This document shows positions 1 to 6,203 of a stretch of DNA of 6,580 bases, piece after piece. Source of the DNA: Pseudomonadota bacterium (GTDB lineage: Bacteria > Pseudomonadota > Gammaproteobacteria > Xanthomonadales > Xanthomonadaceae); assembly GCA_023393895.1 (NCBI GenBank), contig JAEXBT010000120.1, forward strand, positions 1 through 6,580, read 5' to 3'. A model generated the notes under the pieces. The model was not told where the DNA came from. It worked only from the letters and a program-made list of their open reading frames with translations, and did no database searches. Positions within the stretch are counted from its first letter, which is position 1. Every line of letters starts with the position of its first letter. The position numbers and the translations under genes were made by a program.

Positions 1-52
1 CGAGAACCGGCTCACCCACACCAACGAATCGATTCCGGCACAGGCGGCCTGA
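1..52 (+). CDS. panD: Aspartate 1-decarboxylase PanD, C-terminal end only (partial, 5' end outside the window)
   Basis: Reading from base 2, the last 16 codons give [16 protein letters not shown] followed by TGA at 50-52. PanD proteins typically end in an IPxQxA tail (E. coli ends KAIPVQVA), and the Xanthomonas protein as I remember it ends in a very similar HTN..IP.QAA sequence. PanD decarboxylates aspartate to beta-alanine for pantothenate and coenzyme A synthesis in the cytoplasm, using a self-generated pyruvoyl group that lies outside this fragment. The panD-pgi order is also what I recall for Xanthomonas, downstream of panB-panC. The call rests on a short tail plus context, so it is probable rather than certain. 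Confidence 0.72.
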   Translation, partial: ENRLTHTNESIPAQAA

Positions 53-54
53 GC

Positions 55-1557
55 ATGGGCTCGCGCCTCGCCGGGGAAGCGGCGCGGCTGCAGGCGCGCA
101 GCCTGCGCTCCCTGATCGAGGAAGACCCGGCCCGCGCGCACGATTTCGGCCTGCGCGTGGGTCCGCTGTACGCCAATTTCGCCCGCCAGCATTACGACCG
201 CGCCGCGCTGGACGTGCTGTTTGCGTGGGCGCGCGAGGCCGACCTTGCCGGTGCGATGCGTCTGCTGGTCGATGGCGAACCGGTGAATTCCACGGAGGGT
301 CGCGCCGCGCTGCACACCGCGCTGCGCGGGGATGTCTCAACCGCCGCCGCCGCGCGCGAGGCCTTTGCGCAGGCCGAGGAGGGGCGGGCACGGATGGCCG
401 CACTGGTCGCGGAGATCGAGTCGGATGCATCGATCACCGACGTGGTCAGCATCGGCATCGGCGGCTCGGACCTCGGTCCGCGCATGGTGGTCGATGCGCT
501 GGCGGCCTGTGACCGGCGCCCGCGCGTGCACTTCGTCTCGAACGTGGATGCCGCGGCGATCACGCGCACGCTCGCGATGCTGGACCCTGCGCACACGAGC
601 GGCATCATCATTTCCAAGAGCTTCGGGACCCAGGACACGCTGATCAATGGCGCACTGCTGCGCGAGTGGCTGGGTGACGATGCACGCCTGTACGCGGTGA
701 GCGCGAATGCCGCGCGGGCCGCGAGCGAGTTCGGCATCGCCGCCGAGCGCATCCTGCCGATGTGGGACTGGGTGGGAGGGCGTTATTCGCTATGGTCCGC
801 GGTCGGGTTTCCGGTCGCGTTGGCGCTCGGCATGGATGGCTTCCGTGATCTGCTGGCAGGCGCCACTGCGTTTGATCGCCACGCGCTCGAAGCGACGCCC
901 GAACACAATCTGGCCATGTGGCATGCACTGACCGCGGCCTGGAACCGCAACGCGTTGCATGCCGCGACGCAGGCCGTGCTGCCCTATGACGAACGCCTGC
1001 GCCTGCTGCCGGCCTACCTGCAGCAGCTGGCGATGGAGAGCCTGGGCAAACACGTGCGCCGCGAAGGCGTGGAAGTCGGCATCGACACGGTGCCGGTGTG
1101 GTGGGGCGGGTCGGGCAGTGATGTGCAGCACAGCTTCTTCCAGGCATTGCACCAGGGCACCCAGCGGGTGCCCGTCGATTTCATCGGAGTGGCGCGACCG
1201 GGGCACGGACATGCGGCGAGCCACGCTGCGTTGCTGTCCAACCTGCTCGGGCAGTGCGAGGCGCTGGCCAACGGGCAGGACAGCGACGATCCGCATCGCC
1301 GCTATCCGGGCGGGCGGCCGAGCACGCTGATCCTGCTCGATGCGCTGACGCCGCATTCGCTTGGCGCGCTGCTCGCGTTGTACGAGCACAGCGTGTATTT
1401 GCAGTCGGTGTTGTGGGGCATCAATGCCTTCGACCAGTTCGGCGTGGAACTCGGCAAGCAGATCGCAAGCGGCCTGCTGCCGGTGCTGCGCGGCGAGCGC
1501 GAGGCGGACGATGCGGTGACCCGGGAAATCGTCGCGCAGCTGTCAGGCGCCCACTGA
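55..1557 (+). CDS. pgi: Glucose-6-phosphate isomerase
   Basis: This enzyme interconverts glucose 6-phosphate and fructose 6-phosphate in the cytoplasm, linking glycolysis/Entner-Doudoroff flux, gluconeogenesis and sugar-nucleotide supply. The 500-residue protein is close to the ~504 residues I recall for Xanthomonas Pgi and shorter than E. coli (549). Visible family features are [11 protein letters not shown] (residues 133-143), the phosphate-binding SKSFGTQDT (187-195), signature 1 [14 protein letters not shown] (238-251), the catalytic Glu328 in AMESLGK, His366 in HQGT, and signature 2 [14 protein letters not shown] (455-468) with catalytic Lys468. The ATG at 55 lies 2 bases after the panD stop, so translation is probably coupled. 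Only a weak AGG (42-44) precedes it. The frame stays open to the left edge, but an earlier start would run into panD and is not needed for family length. The 3' end overlaps queG by 15 bases. Confidence 0.97.
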   Translation: MGSRLAGEAARLQARSLRSLIEEDPARAHDFGLRVGPLYANFARQHYDRAALDVLFAWAREADLAGAMRLLVDGEPVNSTEGRAALHTALRGDVSTAAAAREAFAQAEEGRARMAALVAEIESDASITDVVSIGIGGSDLGPRMVVDALAACDRRPRVHFVSNVDAAAITRTLAMLDPAHTSGIIISKSFGTQDTLINGALLREWLGDDARLYAVSANAARAASEFGIAAERILPMWDWVGGRYSLWSAVGFPVALALGMDGFRDLLAGATAFDRHALEATPEHNLAMWHALTAAWNRNALHAATQAVLPYDERLRLLPAYLQQLAMESLGKHVRREGVEVGIDTVPVWWGGSGSDVQHSFFQALHQGTQRVPVDFIGVARPGHGHAASHAALLSNLLGQCEALANGQDSDDPHRRYPGGRPSTLILLDALTPHSLGALLALYEHSVYLQSVLWGINAFDQFGVELGKQIASGLLPVLRGEREADDAVTREIVAQLSGAH

Positions 1558-2613
1558 TTCCACGTCGTGCCGGGCCAGCGCCCAGGCCACGTGTTCGCGA
1601 ACGATGGCGGAAGGATGCGCGGCGCGTGAGCGCAGCGCGGCGATGACCGCCTCCGACGTCGGCGCGTTGCCGAGCGCCACCGCGATGTTGCGCAGCCAGC
1701 GCTCGTGGCCGGAGCGGCGGATCGCGGAACCCTCGGTGCGGCGCAGGAATTCGGCTTCCTCCCACGCGAACAATTCGACCAGTTTCGCTGTGTGGAGATC
1801 GTTGCGTGGTGCGAAATCCGACTCCTCGAAGCGCTGCGCGAACTTGTTCCATGGGCAGACGAGCTGGCAATCGTCGCAGCCGAAGATGCGGTTGCCGATC
1901 GCCGCGCGGAATTCGACCGGAATCGCCCCGTCGTGCTCGATGGTGAGGTAGCTGATGCAGCGGCGCGCATCTAGTCGGTACGGCGCCACGATCGCCCGGG
2001 TCGGGCAGATGTCGATGCAGCGTCTGCAGCTGCCGCAGTGATCGGTTGCCGGCTCGGCAGGCGGCAGCGCGAAGTCGACGTAGAGTTCGCCGAGGAAGAA
2101 CCAGGAACCGCCATCCTTGTCGATCAGGCAGGTGTGCTTGCCGATCCAGCCCAGCCCCGCGTTGCGCGCCAGCGCGCGCTCCAGTACCGGCGCGGAATCG
2201 ACGAACACCCGGTGCCCGAACGGCCCGATGATCTCGGCGATGCGGTCTGCCAGTTTCTGCAGCCGCGTGCGCATCAGCTTGTGGTAATCGCGTCCCAATG
2301 CGTAACGCGCGATGTAGGCGCGTTCGCCGTCGTCAAGCGTGGCCCAGGCCTCGTCGTGCTCGCGGCCGTAGTCGAGTCCGACCGAGATCACCGACAGCGT
2401 GCCCGGGATGAGCTCGCCGGGCCGCGAACGCTTGTCGCCGTGCGCCGCCATCCACTGCATTGTGCCGTGCATGCCCTCTGCCAGCCAGCGACGCAGATGG
2501 GTTTCGTCGTCGCCCAGTTCAACGCCGCTGACGCCCAATCGGGTGAAGCCGAGTGCCGCGGCTTCGTCGCGGATGCGTGCAAGCTGGGTGTCGATGTCGG
2601 CGGAGACGGCCAT
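1543..2613 (-). CDS. queG: Epoxyqueuosine reductase QueG (cobalamin-dependent, two 4Fe-4S clusters)
   Basis: QueG reduces epoxyqueuosine to queuosine at position 34 of tRNAs with GUN anticodons, the last step of queuosine synthesis, using cobalamin and two 4Fe-4S clusters in the cytoplasm. With the start used here the protein has 356 residues. It shows [10 protein letters not shown] (103-112), the likely catalytic Asp139 in VFVDSAP, a first ferredoxin-like cysteine set C193-x2-C196-x2-C199-x3-C203, then C219 in [10 protein letters not shown], then C246-x2-C249-x3-C253 in [19 protein letters not shown] (294-300) precedes a C-terminal region resembling the HEAT-like repeats of the family. All eight cluster cysteines are present. 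The frame also has an ATG at 2637, 8 codons earlier. I prefer 2613 because residues from there align with the E. coli N-terminus and a -10-like box lies just upstream. queG converges on pgi and diverges from nnrDE. Confidence 0.96.
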   Translation of the reverse strand: MAVSADIDTQLARIRDEAAALGFTRLGVSGVELGDDETHLRRWLAEGMHGTMQWMAAHGDKRSRPGELIPGTLSVISVGLDYGREHDEAWATLDDGERAYIARYALGRDYHKLMRTRLQKLADRIAEIIGPFGHRVFVDSAPVLERALARNAGLGWIGKHTCLIDKDGGSWFFLGELYVDFALPPAEPATDHCGSCRRCIDICPTRAIVAPYRLDARRCISYLTIEHDGAIPVEFRAAIGNRIFGCDDCQLVCPWNKFAQRFEESDFAPRNDLHTAKLVELFAWEEAEFLRRTEGSAIRRSGHERWLRNIAVALGNAPTSEAVIAALRSRAAHPSAIVREHVAWALARHDVESVGA

Positions 2614-2619
2614 GGGCGG

Positions 2620-2625
2620 AGTATA
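2620..2625 (-). promoter_or_regulatory. Candidate -10 element for queG, leaderless arrangement
   Basis: On the minus strand the hexamer TATACT (5 of 6 to TATAAT, with the key second-position A and final T) is followed by exactly 6 bases and then the queG ATG at 2613. A start site 6-7 bases after a -10 box would put the first transcribed base at the A of the ATG, a leaderless mRNA, which fits the absence of a Shine-Dalgarno sequence before that ATG. I see no good -35 at the usual distance. The motif is short and could occur by chance. Confidence 0.45.
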
Positions 2626-2629
2626 GAAT
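2624..2629 (+). promoter_or_regulatory. Candidate -10 element for nnrDE, leaderless arrangement
   Basis: On the plus strand TAGAAT (5 of 6 to TATAAT, key positions kept) is followed by exactly 6 bases (2630-2635) and then the nnrDE ATG at 2636. As with queG on the other strand, this predicts transcription starting at or next to the first base of the start codon, and no Shine-Dalgarno sequence precedes the ATG. The two hexamers share bases 2624-2625, so polymerase could not use both at once. No clear -35 is visible. Confidence 0.45.
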
Positions 2630-2635
2630 CGCAGC

Positions 2636-4105
2636 ATGTCTCGGCCTTCCGCGCTTTACGATCCTGCTGCGTTGCGCGAGCTAGAGCGGCGTGCGCGTGG
2701 CGAGGCCGGCATCGATGAAGGCACCTTGATGCAACGCGCCGGGCAGGCGGCCTGGCGTTGCCTGCTCGAACACTGGCCGCAGGCGCATCGCATCCTCGTG
2801 CTGTGCGGCCCCGGCAACAACGGCGGTGACGGCTGGGTGCTGGCAAGGCATGCGCAGGAATCGGGCGTTGCAGTGACGGTGATGACGGTGGCGGGCCTCG
2901 GGCCGCGCACGCCCTTGGCGCAGGAGATGGCCGCCTCCTACGCGGATGCGGGCGGATGCACTGAAGCATTCGTCGATGCGTTGCCCGCGTGCGATGTCAT
3001 CGTCGATGCGCTGCTCGGCATCGGTGGCGAACGCGCGCCCGAGGGCGATCTCGCGCGCCTGATCGATGCGGCGAACGCGGCCGGCATGCCGATCCTCGCG
3101 CTCGACGTGCCGAGTGGCGTCGATGCCGGCAGCGGCGCGGTGCCGGGCATCGCGATCCGCGCGACGCGCACGCTGCAGTTCATCGCGCCGCATGCGGGGC
3201 TTGTGACCGGCGCCGCATGCAATCACGTAGGCGCCCGACAGCTCGCGACGCTGGATGTGCCGGCCACCTGTTTCGAAGGCATTGCCCCCAAGGCGGAGCT
3301 GCAGCCTCGTCCAAAGCTGCCGCGCCGGCCTCGTGATTCGCACAAGGGCCGCTACGGACATGTGCTGGCCATCGGTGGCGAGCACGGCACCGGCGGAGCC
3401 ATCGCGCTGACCGCGGAAGCCGCGTTGCGCAGCGGCTGCGGGCTGTTGTCGGTGGCAACCCGTGCCACGCACGTGCCGATGCTGCTGGCGCGCCGCCCGG
3501 AGGCGATGGTCCACGCGGCGGAAGGTGCGGACGCGCTGGTGCCACTCCTCGAGCGTGCCGATGCACTGGCGCTGGGGCCGGGGATCGGACGCGGCCGATG
3601 GACACGGGAACTTGTCGATGCCTCGCTGGCCGGTGGCAAGCCCTGCGTCATCGATGCCGATGCCCTGCATTTGCTCGCGGAGGCACCGCGTGCACTGCCT
3701 GCAGCAGTATTGACACCACATCCGGGAGAGGCCGCACGTCTTCTCGGCTGCGACATCGCCAACGTGCAGCGCGATCGCTATCAGGCCGCTGCGCGGATCG
3801 CCGACCGCCATGGCTGCGCGGTGGTGTTGAAGGGCGCCGGCACCGTCGTTGCTGCGCCGGGGCATACGTCGCGGGTCATCGACATCGGCAACCCCGGCAT
3901 GGCCTCCGGGGGAATGGGCGATGCGCTGACCGGCGTCATCGCGACCCTGCTGGCACAGGGCATGGCACCGTTCGATGCGGCAGCCTCGGGCGCCTGGCTG
4001 CATGCACGCGCGGGAGATCGGGCGGCGGTGGCGGGCGAGGCCGGCCTGCTGGCCAGCGATCTCATTGCCGAACTGCGGGCCACGCTTGCGGAGTGCCTGT
4101 CATGA
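2636..4105 (+). CDS. nnrDE: Bifunctional NAD(P)H-hydrate epimerase / ADP-dependent NAD(P)H-hydrate dehydratase
   Basis: This fused metabolite-repair enzyme (E. coli YjeF, Nnr) restores hydrated NADH and NADPH. The N-terminal YjeF_N domain interconverts the R and S hydrates, and the C-terminal ribokinase-like domain dehydrates the S form with ADP. At 489 residues it is slightly shorter than E. coli Nnr (about 515). The epimerase half (about 1-220) shows GPGNNGGDGW (58-67), DALLGIG (124-130) and LDVPSGVDAGSG (156-167). The dehydratase half (about 232-489) shows KGRYGHVLAIGG (237-248), DADAL (340-344), LTPHPGEAARLLG (359-371), VLKGAGTVV (397-405) and the nucleotide-site motif GNPGMASGGMGDALTG (418-433), with Asp429 as the expected catalytic base. 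Both halves appear intact. The ATG at 2636 has no Shine-Dalgarno sequence but has a -10-like box 6 bases upstream. The stop overlaps the tsaE start. Confidence 0.95.
   Translation: MSRPSALYDPAALRELERRARGEAGIDEGTLMQRAGQAAWRCLLEHWPQAHRILVLCGPGNNGGDGWVLARHAQESGVAVTVMTVAGLGPRTPLAQEMAASYADAGGCTEAFVDALPACDVIVDALLGIGGERAPEGDLARLIDAANAAGMPILALDVPSGVDAGSGAVPGIAIRATRTLQFIAPHAGLVTGAACNHVGARQLATLDVPATCFEGIAPKAELQPRPKLPRRPRDSHKGRYGHVLAIGGEHGTGGAIALTAEAALRSGCGLLSVATRATHVPMLLARRPEAMVHAAEGADALVPLLERADALALGPGIGRGRWTRELVDASLAGGKPCVIDADALHLLAEAPRALPAAVLTPHPGEAARLLGCDIANVQRDRYQAAARIADRHGCAVVLKGAGTVVAAPGHTSRVIDIGNPGMASGGMGDALTGVIATLLAQGMAPFDAAASGAWLHARAGDRAAVAGEAGLLASDLIAELRATLAECLS
4090..4093 (+). promoter_or_regulatory. 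Ribosome binding site of tsaE
   Basis: GGAG lies inside the end of nnrDE, 8 bases before the ATG at 4102. It supports that ATG over the much longer open frame that continues upstream inside nnrDE. Confidence 0.6.
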
Positions 4106-4566
4106 CCCTCGATCTGTTTCTTGAGGATGCCGACGCGACCGACGCGGTCGCGGCGCGGCTCGCGGCGCTGCGTCCGCCGCACGCGATGCTGCACCTGCAG
4201 GGCAACTTGGGGGCTGGCAAGTCGAGCTTCGCCCGTGCCTTCCTGCGCGCGCTCGGCGTCAAGGGCGCGATCCGCAGCCCCACCTATACGCTGGTCGAGC
4301 GCTATCCGCTGGATGAGGGGCGGGAGGCATTGCATCTGGATCTGTACCGGATCGGTGACCCGGGCGAACTGGAGTTCCTCGGCATCGAACCGGAGCAGGT
4401 CGCGCTGTGGCTGGTCGAGTGGCCGGAGCGTGGCGCCTCGGCGCTGCCGGCACCAGATCTGGTGGTGGAGATGGCAGTCGAAGGCGTCGGTCGCCGCTTC
4501 CGCGCACGGGCCACCAGCCCGGCCGGGGCCGGATGGCTCGAGGCGCTGGCAGCTGCCAGATCCTGA
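4102..4566 (+). CDS. tsaE: tRNA threonylcarbamoyladenosine biosynthesis ATPase TsaE
   Basis: TsaE (YjeE) is the P-loop ATPase that works with TsaB-TsaD, after TsaC, to form t6A at position 37 of tRNAs reading ANN codons. It acts in the cytoplasm and is usually essential. The 154-residue protein matches the family length (E. coli 153). It shows Walker A GNLGAGKSS (34-42, Lys40), the switch-like SPTYTLVE (59-66), DLYR (80-83), LEFLGIE (90-96) and LVEWPERG (104-111), where Glu106 matches the conserved acidic residue important for ATPase activity in E. coli. Its ATG overlaps the nnrDE stop as ATGA, with a GGAG Shine-Dalgarno 8 bases upstream, so the two are almost certainly co-transcribed and translationally coupled. 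An open frame runs back to 3598 but lies inside nnrDE and lacks family content. The last codons contain a 14-base palindrome (4546-4559). Confidence 0.96.
   Translation: MTLDLFLEDADATDAVAARLAALRPPHAMLHLQGNLGAGKSSFARAFLRALGVKGAIRSPTYTLVERYPLDEGREALHLDLYRIGDPGELEFLGIEPEQVALWLVEWPERGASALPAPDLVVEMAVEGVGRRFRARATSPAGAGWLEALAAARS
4546..4559. repeat. Perfect 14-base palindrome at the 3' end of tsaE
   Basis: CTGGCAGCTGCCAG reads the same on both strands. It encodes part of the Ala-rich TsaE C-terminus, 4 bases before the stop codon, and directly precedes the AT-rich tsaE-amidase gap. As RNA it could form a 5-base-pair stem with an AGCT loop, but no T run follows, so it is not a standard terminator. 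It might be an operator-like dyad or simply coincidence in GC-rich coding sequence. Confidence 0.35.
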
Positions 4567-4602
4567 AAAACCTGAGAGAAAGTTAACCGAACCTGCGGAT
4601 TC

Positions 4603-4610
4603 AAAAGGAA
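4603..4610 (+). promoter_or_regulatory. Purine-rich ribosome binding site candidate for the amidase gene
   Basis: AAAAGGAA precedes the ATG at 4613 with only 2 bases between. The core matches a Shine-Dalgarno sequence but the spacing is shorter than ideal. It is the main reason for choosing 4613 over the in-frame ATG at 4652, which has only a GGA one base before it. Confidence 0.45.
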
Positions 4611-4612
4611 AA

Positions 4613-6160
4613 ATGGTTGAACTGAAAGCACTGGGATGGTTGAATCCGGACATGCGCACTCGGGGACTGCGATTCGAGCAATTCGTGCTGGGGCTGATGC
4701 TCCTGCTGGCCCTGTGCTGGAATCTGGCCGAGGCCCGCGAGGTTCAGTCGCTCACGTTGCGCGATACCAGCACCGGCACCCGCGCCGAGGTTTTCCTCGA
4801 CAGCCGCGCCGAATACCGGGTCATTCCGCTCGCCAATCCCGACCGATTGGTGCTGGATGTACTCGACACGTCGCTGTCGCCCAAGGTGCGCGTGCCCACT
4901 GGCAGCGGACTGGTGAAGGCGGTGCGCACCGGCAAGCCGGAGCCGGGCGTGACCCGCATCGTGTTCGATCTGGCCGCGCCGGTCGTGGTCATCGGGCCCA
5001 ACCTCGAGTGGCGCGATGGCCAGGCCGTGCTGGTCCTGCAGTGGCCGGGCGATGGCATCGCCGCGATCGCCGCCGCAGCCTCCGAGCCGAACCCGACGGT
5101 GCCGCCCGCGGCAGTGCCGACCGGCGCCGCGTCGCCCGCCAGCGAGCCGTCGACCCAGCCCGCAGCACCTCCGCAGACAGCGAGCGCTGCAGCCAGCCCG
5201 GCCCAGCCCGCTGCCGATGCGCTGCCGACCGTCAGGCAGGGCAGCGGCACCGTCGCCACCGGGATTCCGACCCGCGTCGCCACCGGGGTGCCGACGCCGA
5301 TGTCAGGCGCAGCAACAAGGCCGGAGACCGCAGCTGCGGCGCCTTCCGCCAGCCCGCCGGCGCCGGTGCGCAGCGTGCAGGAAATCATGCGCAGCCAGAA
5401 CCTGCGGCCGCTGGTCATCGCCATCGATGCCGGCCACGGCGGCCAGGACAGCGGCGCCGTCGGCCCGGCCGGCACCCGCGAGAAGGACATCACCCTGGCT
5501 GTCGCGCGCGAACTGGCGCGCCAGGTCAATGCGATGCCCGGCATGAAGGCCTACCTGACCCGTGACGCGGACTTCTTCATCCCGCTGGCGCAGCGTTACC
5601 AGAAGGCACGCAATGCCAAGGCCGACGTCTTCGTCTCCATCCACGCCGATGCCTTCACCAACCCGGCGGCCCGTGGTTCCTCGGTGTTCGTGCTCTCACA
5701 GCGCGGCGCATCCTCGCAGGCCGCGCGCTGGCTGGCCGATCAGGAAAACGCCGCGGACCTGGTCGGTGGCGTGCGCCTGAAGGACAAGAACGACACGCTG
5801 GCCTCGGTGCTGCTGGACCTGTCGCAGAGCGCGACCCAGCGCGCCTCGGAGGCGATCGCCAAGGACGTGCTCGGCGGGCTGTCGCGGATCGGCAAGACCC
5901 ACAAGCCCCAGATCGAACGCGCCAACTTCGTGGTGCTGCGTTCGCCGGACGTGCCTTCAATGCTGGTCGAGACCGCCTTCATCTCCAATCCCGACGAAGA
6001 GCGCCGTCTGCGCGACCCCAGCTACCAGCGTCAGCTGGCGCGCGCGGTCTTGGATGGCATCCACAACTACTTCACCCGGTTGCCGCCGCCCGGCACCTAT
6101 TACGCCGCACGCCGGGGCGGGGCGCTCGGGATGATGGAAACCGTCGAGGCCTCGCCCTGA
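4613..6160 (+). CDS. amiC: Periplasmic N-acetylmuramoyl-L-alanine amidase with AMIN domain (AmiB/AmiC type)
   Basis: This zinc amidase cuts the bond between N-acetylmuramic acid and the peptide stem to split septal peptidoglycan during daughter-cell separation. The call gives 515 residues. A hydrophobic segment (about 24-39) ending in AEA (39-41) looks like a Sec signal peptide; no twin-arginine motif is visible. Then come an AMIN targeting domain (about 42-144), a Pro/Ala/Thr-rich linker (about 150-252) and an Amidase_3 domain (about 266-488). Zinc ligands are His275 in AGHGG, Glu290 in TREKD and His344 in SIHAD; catalytic Glu453 lies in VETAF. The insert at about 364-430 matches the autoinhibitory helix relieved by EnvC/NlpD-type activators. 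No LysM domain follows. Starting at the ATG at 4652 (502 residues) gives a more normal signal peptide and is a real alternative. The place between tsaE and mutL is that of E. coli amiB; amiC is the symbol I recall for Xanthomonas. Confidence 0.93.
   Translation: MVELKALGWLNPDMRTRGLRFEQFVLGLMLLLALCWNLAEAREVQSLTLRDTSTGTRAEVFLDSRAEYRVIPLANPDRLVLDVLDTSLSPKVRVPTGSGLVKAVRTGKPEPGVTRIVFDLAAPVVVIGPNLEWRDGQAVLVLQWPGDGIAAIAAAASEPNPTVPPAAVPTGAASPASEPSTQPAAPPQTASAAASPAQPAADALPTVRQGSGTVATGIPTRVATGVPTPMSGAATRPETAAAAPSASPPAPVRSVQEIMRSQNLRPLVIAIDAGHGGQDSGAVGPAGTREKDITLAVARELARQVNAMPGMKAYLTRDADFFIPLAQRYQKARNAKADVFVSIHADAFTNPAARGSSVFVLSQRGASSQAARWLADQENAADLVGGVRLKDKNDTLASVLLDLSQSATQRASEAIAKDVLGGLSRIGKTHKPQIERANFVVLRSPDVPSMLVETAFISNPDEERRLRDPSYQRQLARAVLDGIHNYFTRLPPPGTYYAARRGGALGMMETVEASP
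5252..5299 (+). repeat. Tandem 24-base direct repeat within the amidase linker
   Basis: Two adjacent in-frame 24-base units encode VATGIPTR and VATGVPTP (residues 214-221 and 222-229). The first 12 bases, GTCGCCACCGGG, are identical in both units, and both keep the CCG-AC core further on. It lies in the low-complexity periplasmic linker between the AMIN and catalytic domains and looks like a small in-frame duplication that changes only linker length. Confidence 0.7.
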
Positions 6161-6171
6161 GGGTCAGCCGG

Positions 6172-6177
6172 TATCAT
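6172..6177 (+). promoter_or_regulatory. Weak candidate -10 element upstream of mutL
   Basis: TATCAT (5 of 6 to TATAAT) lies in the 43-base gap after the amidase stop, 26 bases before the mutL GTG. It would allow mutL some transcription independent of the upstream operon. There is no convincing -35 in the GC-rich amidase end, so this is only a possibility. Confidence 0.25.
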
Positions 6178-6203
6178 CAGCGGCTCGCCCCGAACGCGAC
6201 GCC

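Noticed and set aside
192..1389. Several minus-strand open frames (192-752, 644-1147, 790-1389) within pgi.
   Set aside because: They overlap one another and lie wholly inside intact pgi, with composition typical of GC-rich shadow frames.
2611..2637. Alternative queG start at 2637, with a GGAAGG 7 bases upstream.
   Set aside because: It adds MLRFYTPP, which does not match the family N-terminus, and would overlap the nnrDE start codon within a shared CATG. It is possible but less likely than 2613.
2681..4003. A 440-codon open frame on the minus strand opposite nnrDE.
   Set aside because: It is antisense to a clearly intact enzyme, has no recognisable motif and is rich in Arg, Gln and His, as expected for the reverse frame of GC-rich coding DNA.
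3598..4101. Upstream extension of the tsaE frame to an ATG at 3598.
   Set aside because: It lies entirely within nnrDE, reads as Arg/Gly/Cys-rich noise, and the ATG at 4102 with GGAG gives the normal TsaE length.
4546..4570. Palindrome at the tsaE end considered as an intrinsic terminator.
   Set aside because: The stem is 5 base pairs and is followed by an A run, not a T run, on the plus strand; in the minus direction no T run follows either.
4589..4605. GAACCT and TCAAA considered as a sigma-E type promoter.
   Set aside because: Only 6 bases separate the two boxes, far less than the roughly 16 needed.
4121..4612. Upstream extension of the amidase frame to an ATG at 4121.
   Set aside because: This part overlaps tsaE in another frame and is low-complexity Arg/Trp/Ser sequence unrelated to amidases; the secretion signal begins only after 4652.
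4636..5644. Other open frames inside the amidase gene (4636-5565 plus, 4744-5544 minus, 5303-5644 minus).
   Set aside because: They sit over the AMIN domain, linker and catalytic core of the real gene and have no family features.
6166..6185. Small inverted repeat AGCCG / CGGCT after the amidase stop, considered as a terminator.
   Set aside because: It has only 5 base pairs with a 10-base loop and no T run, and mutL follows on the same strand.
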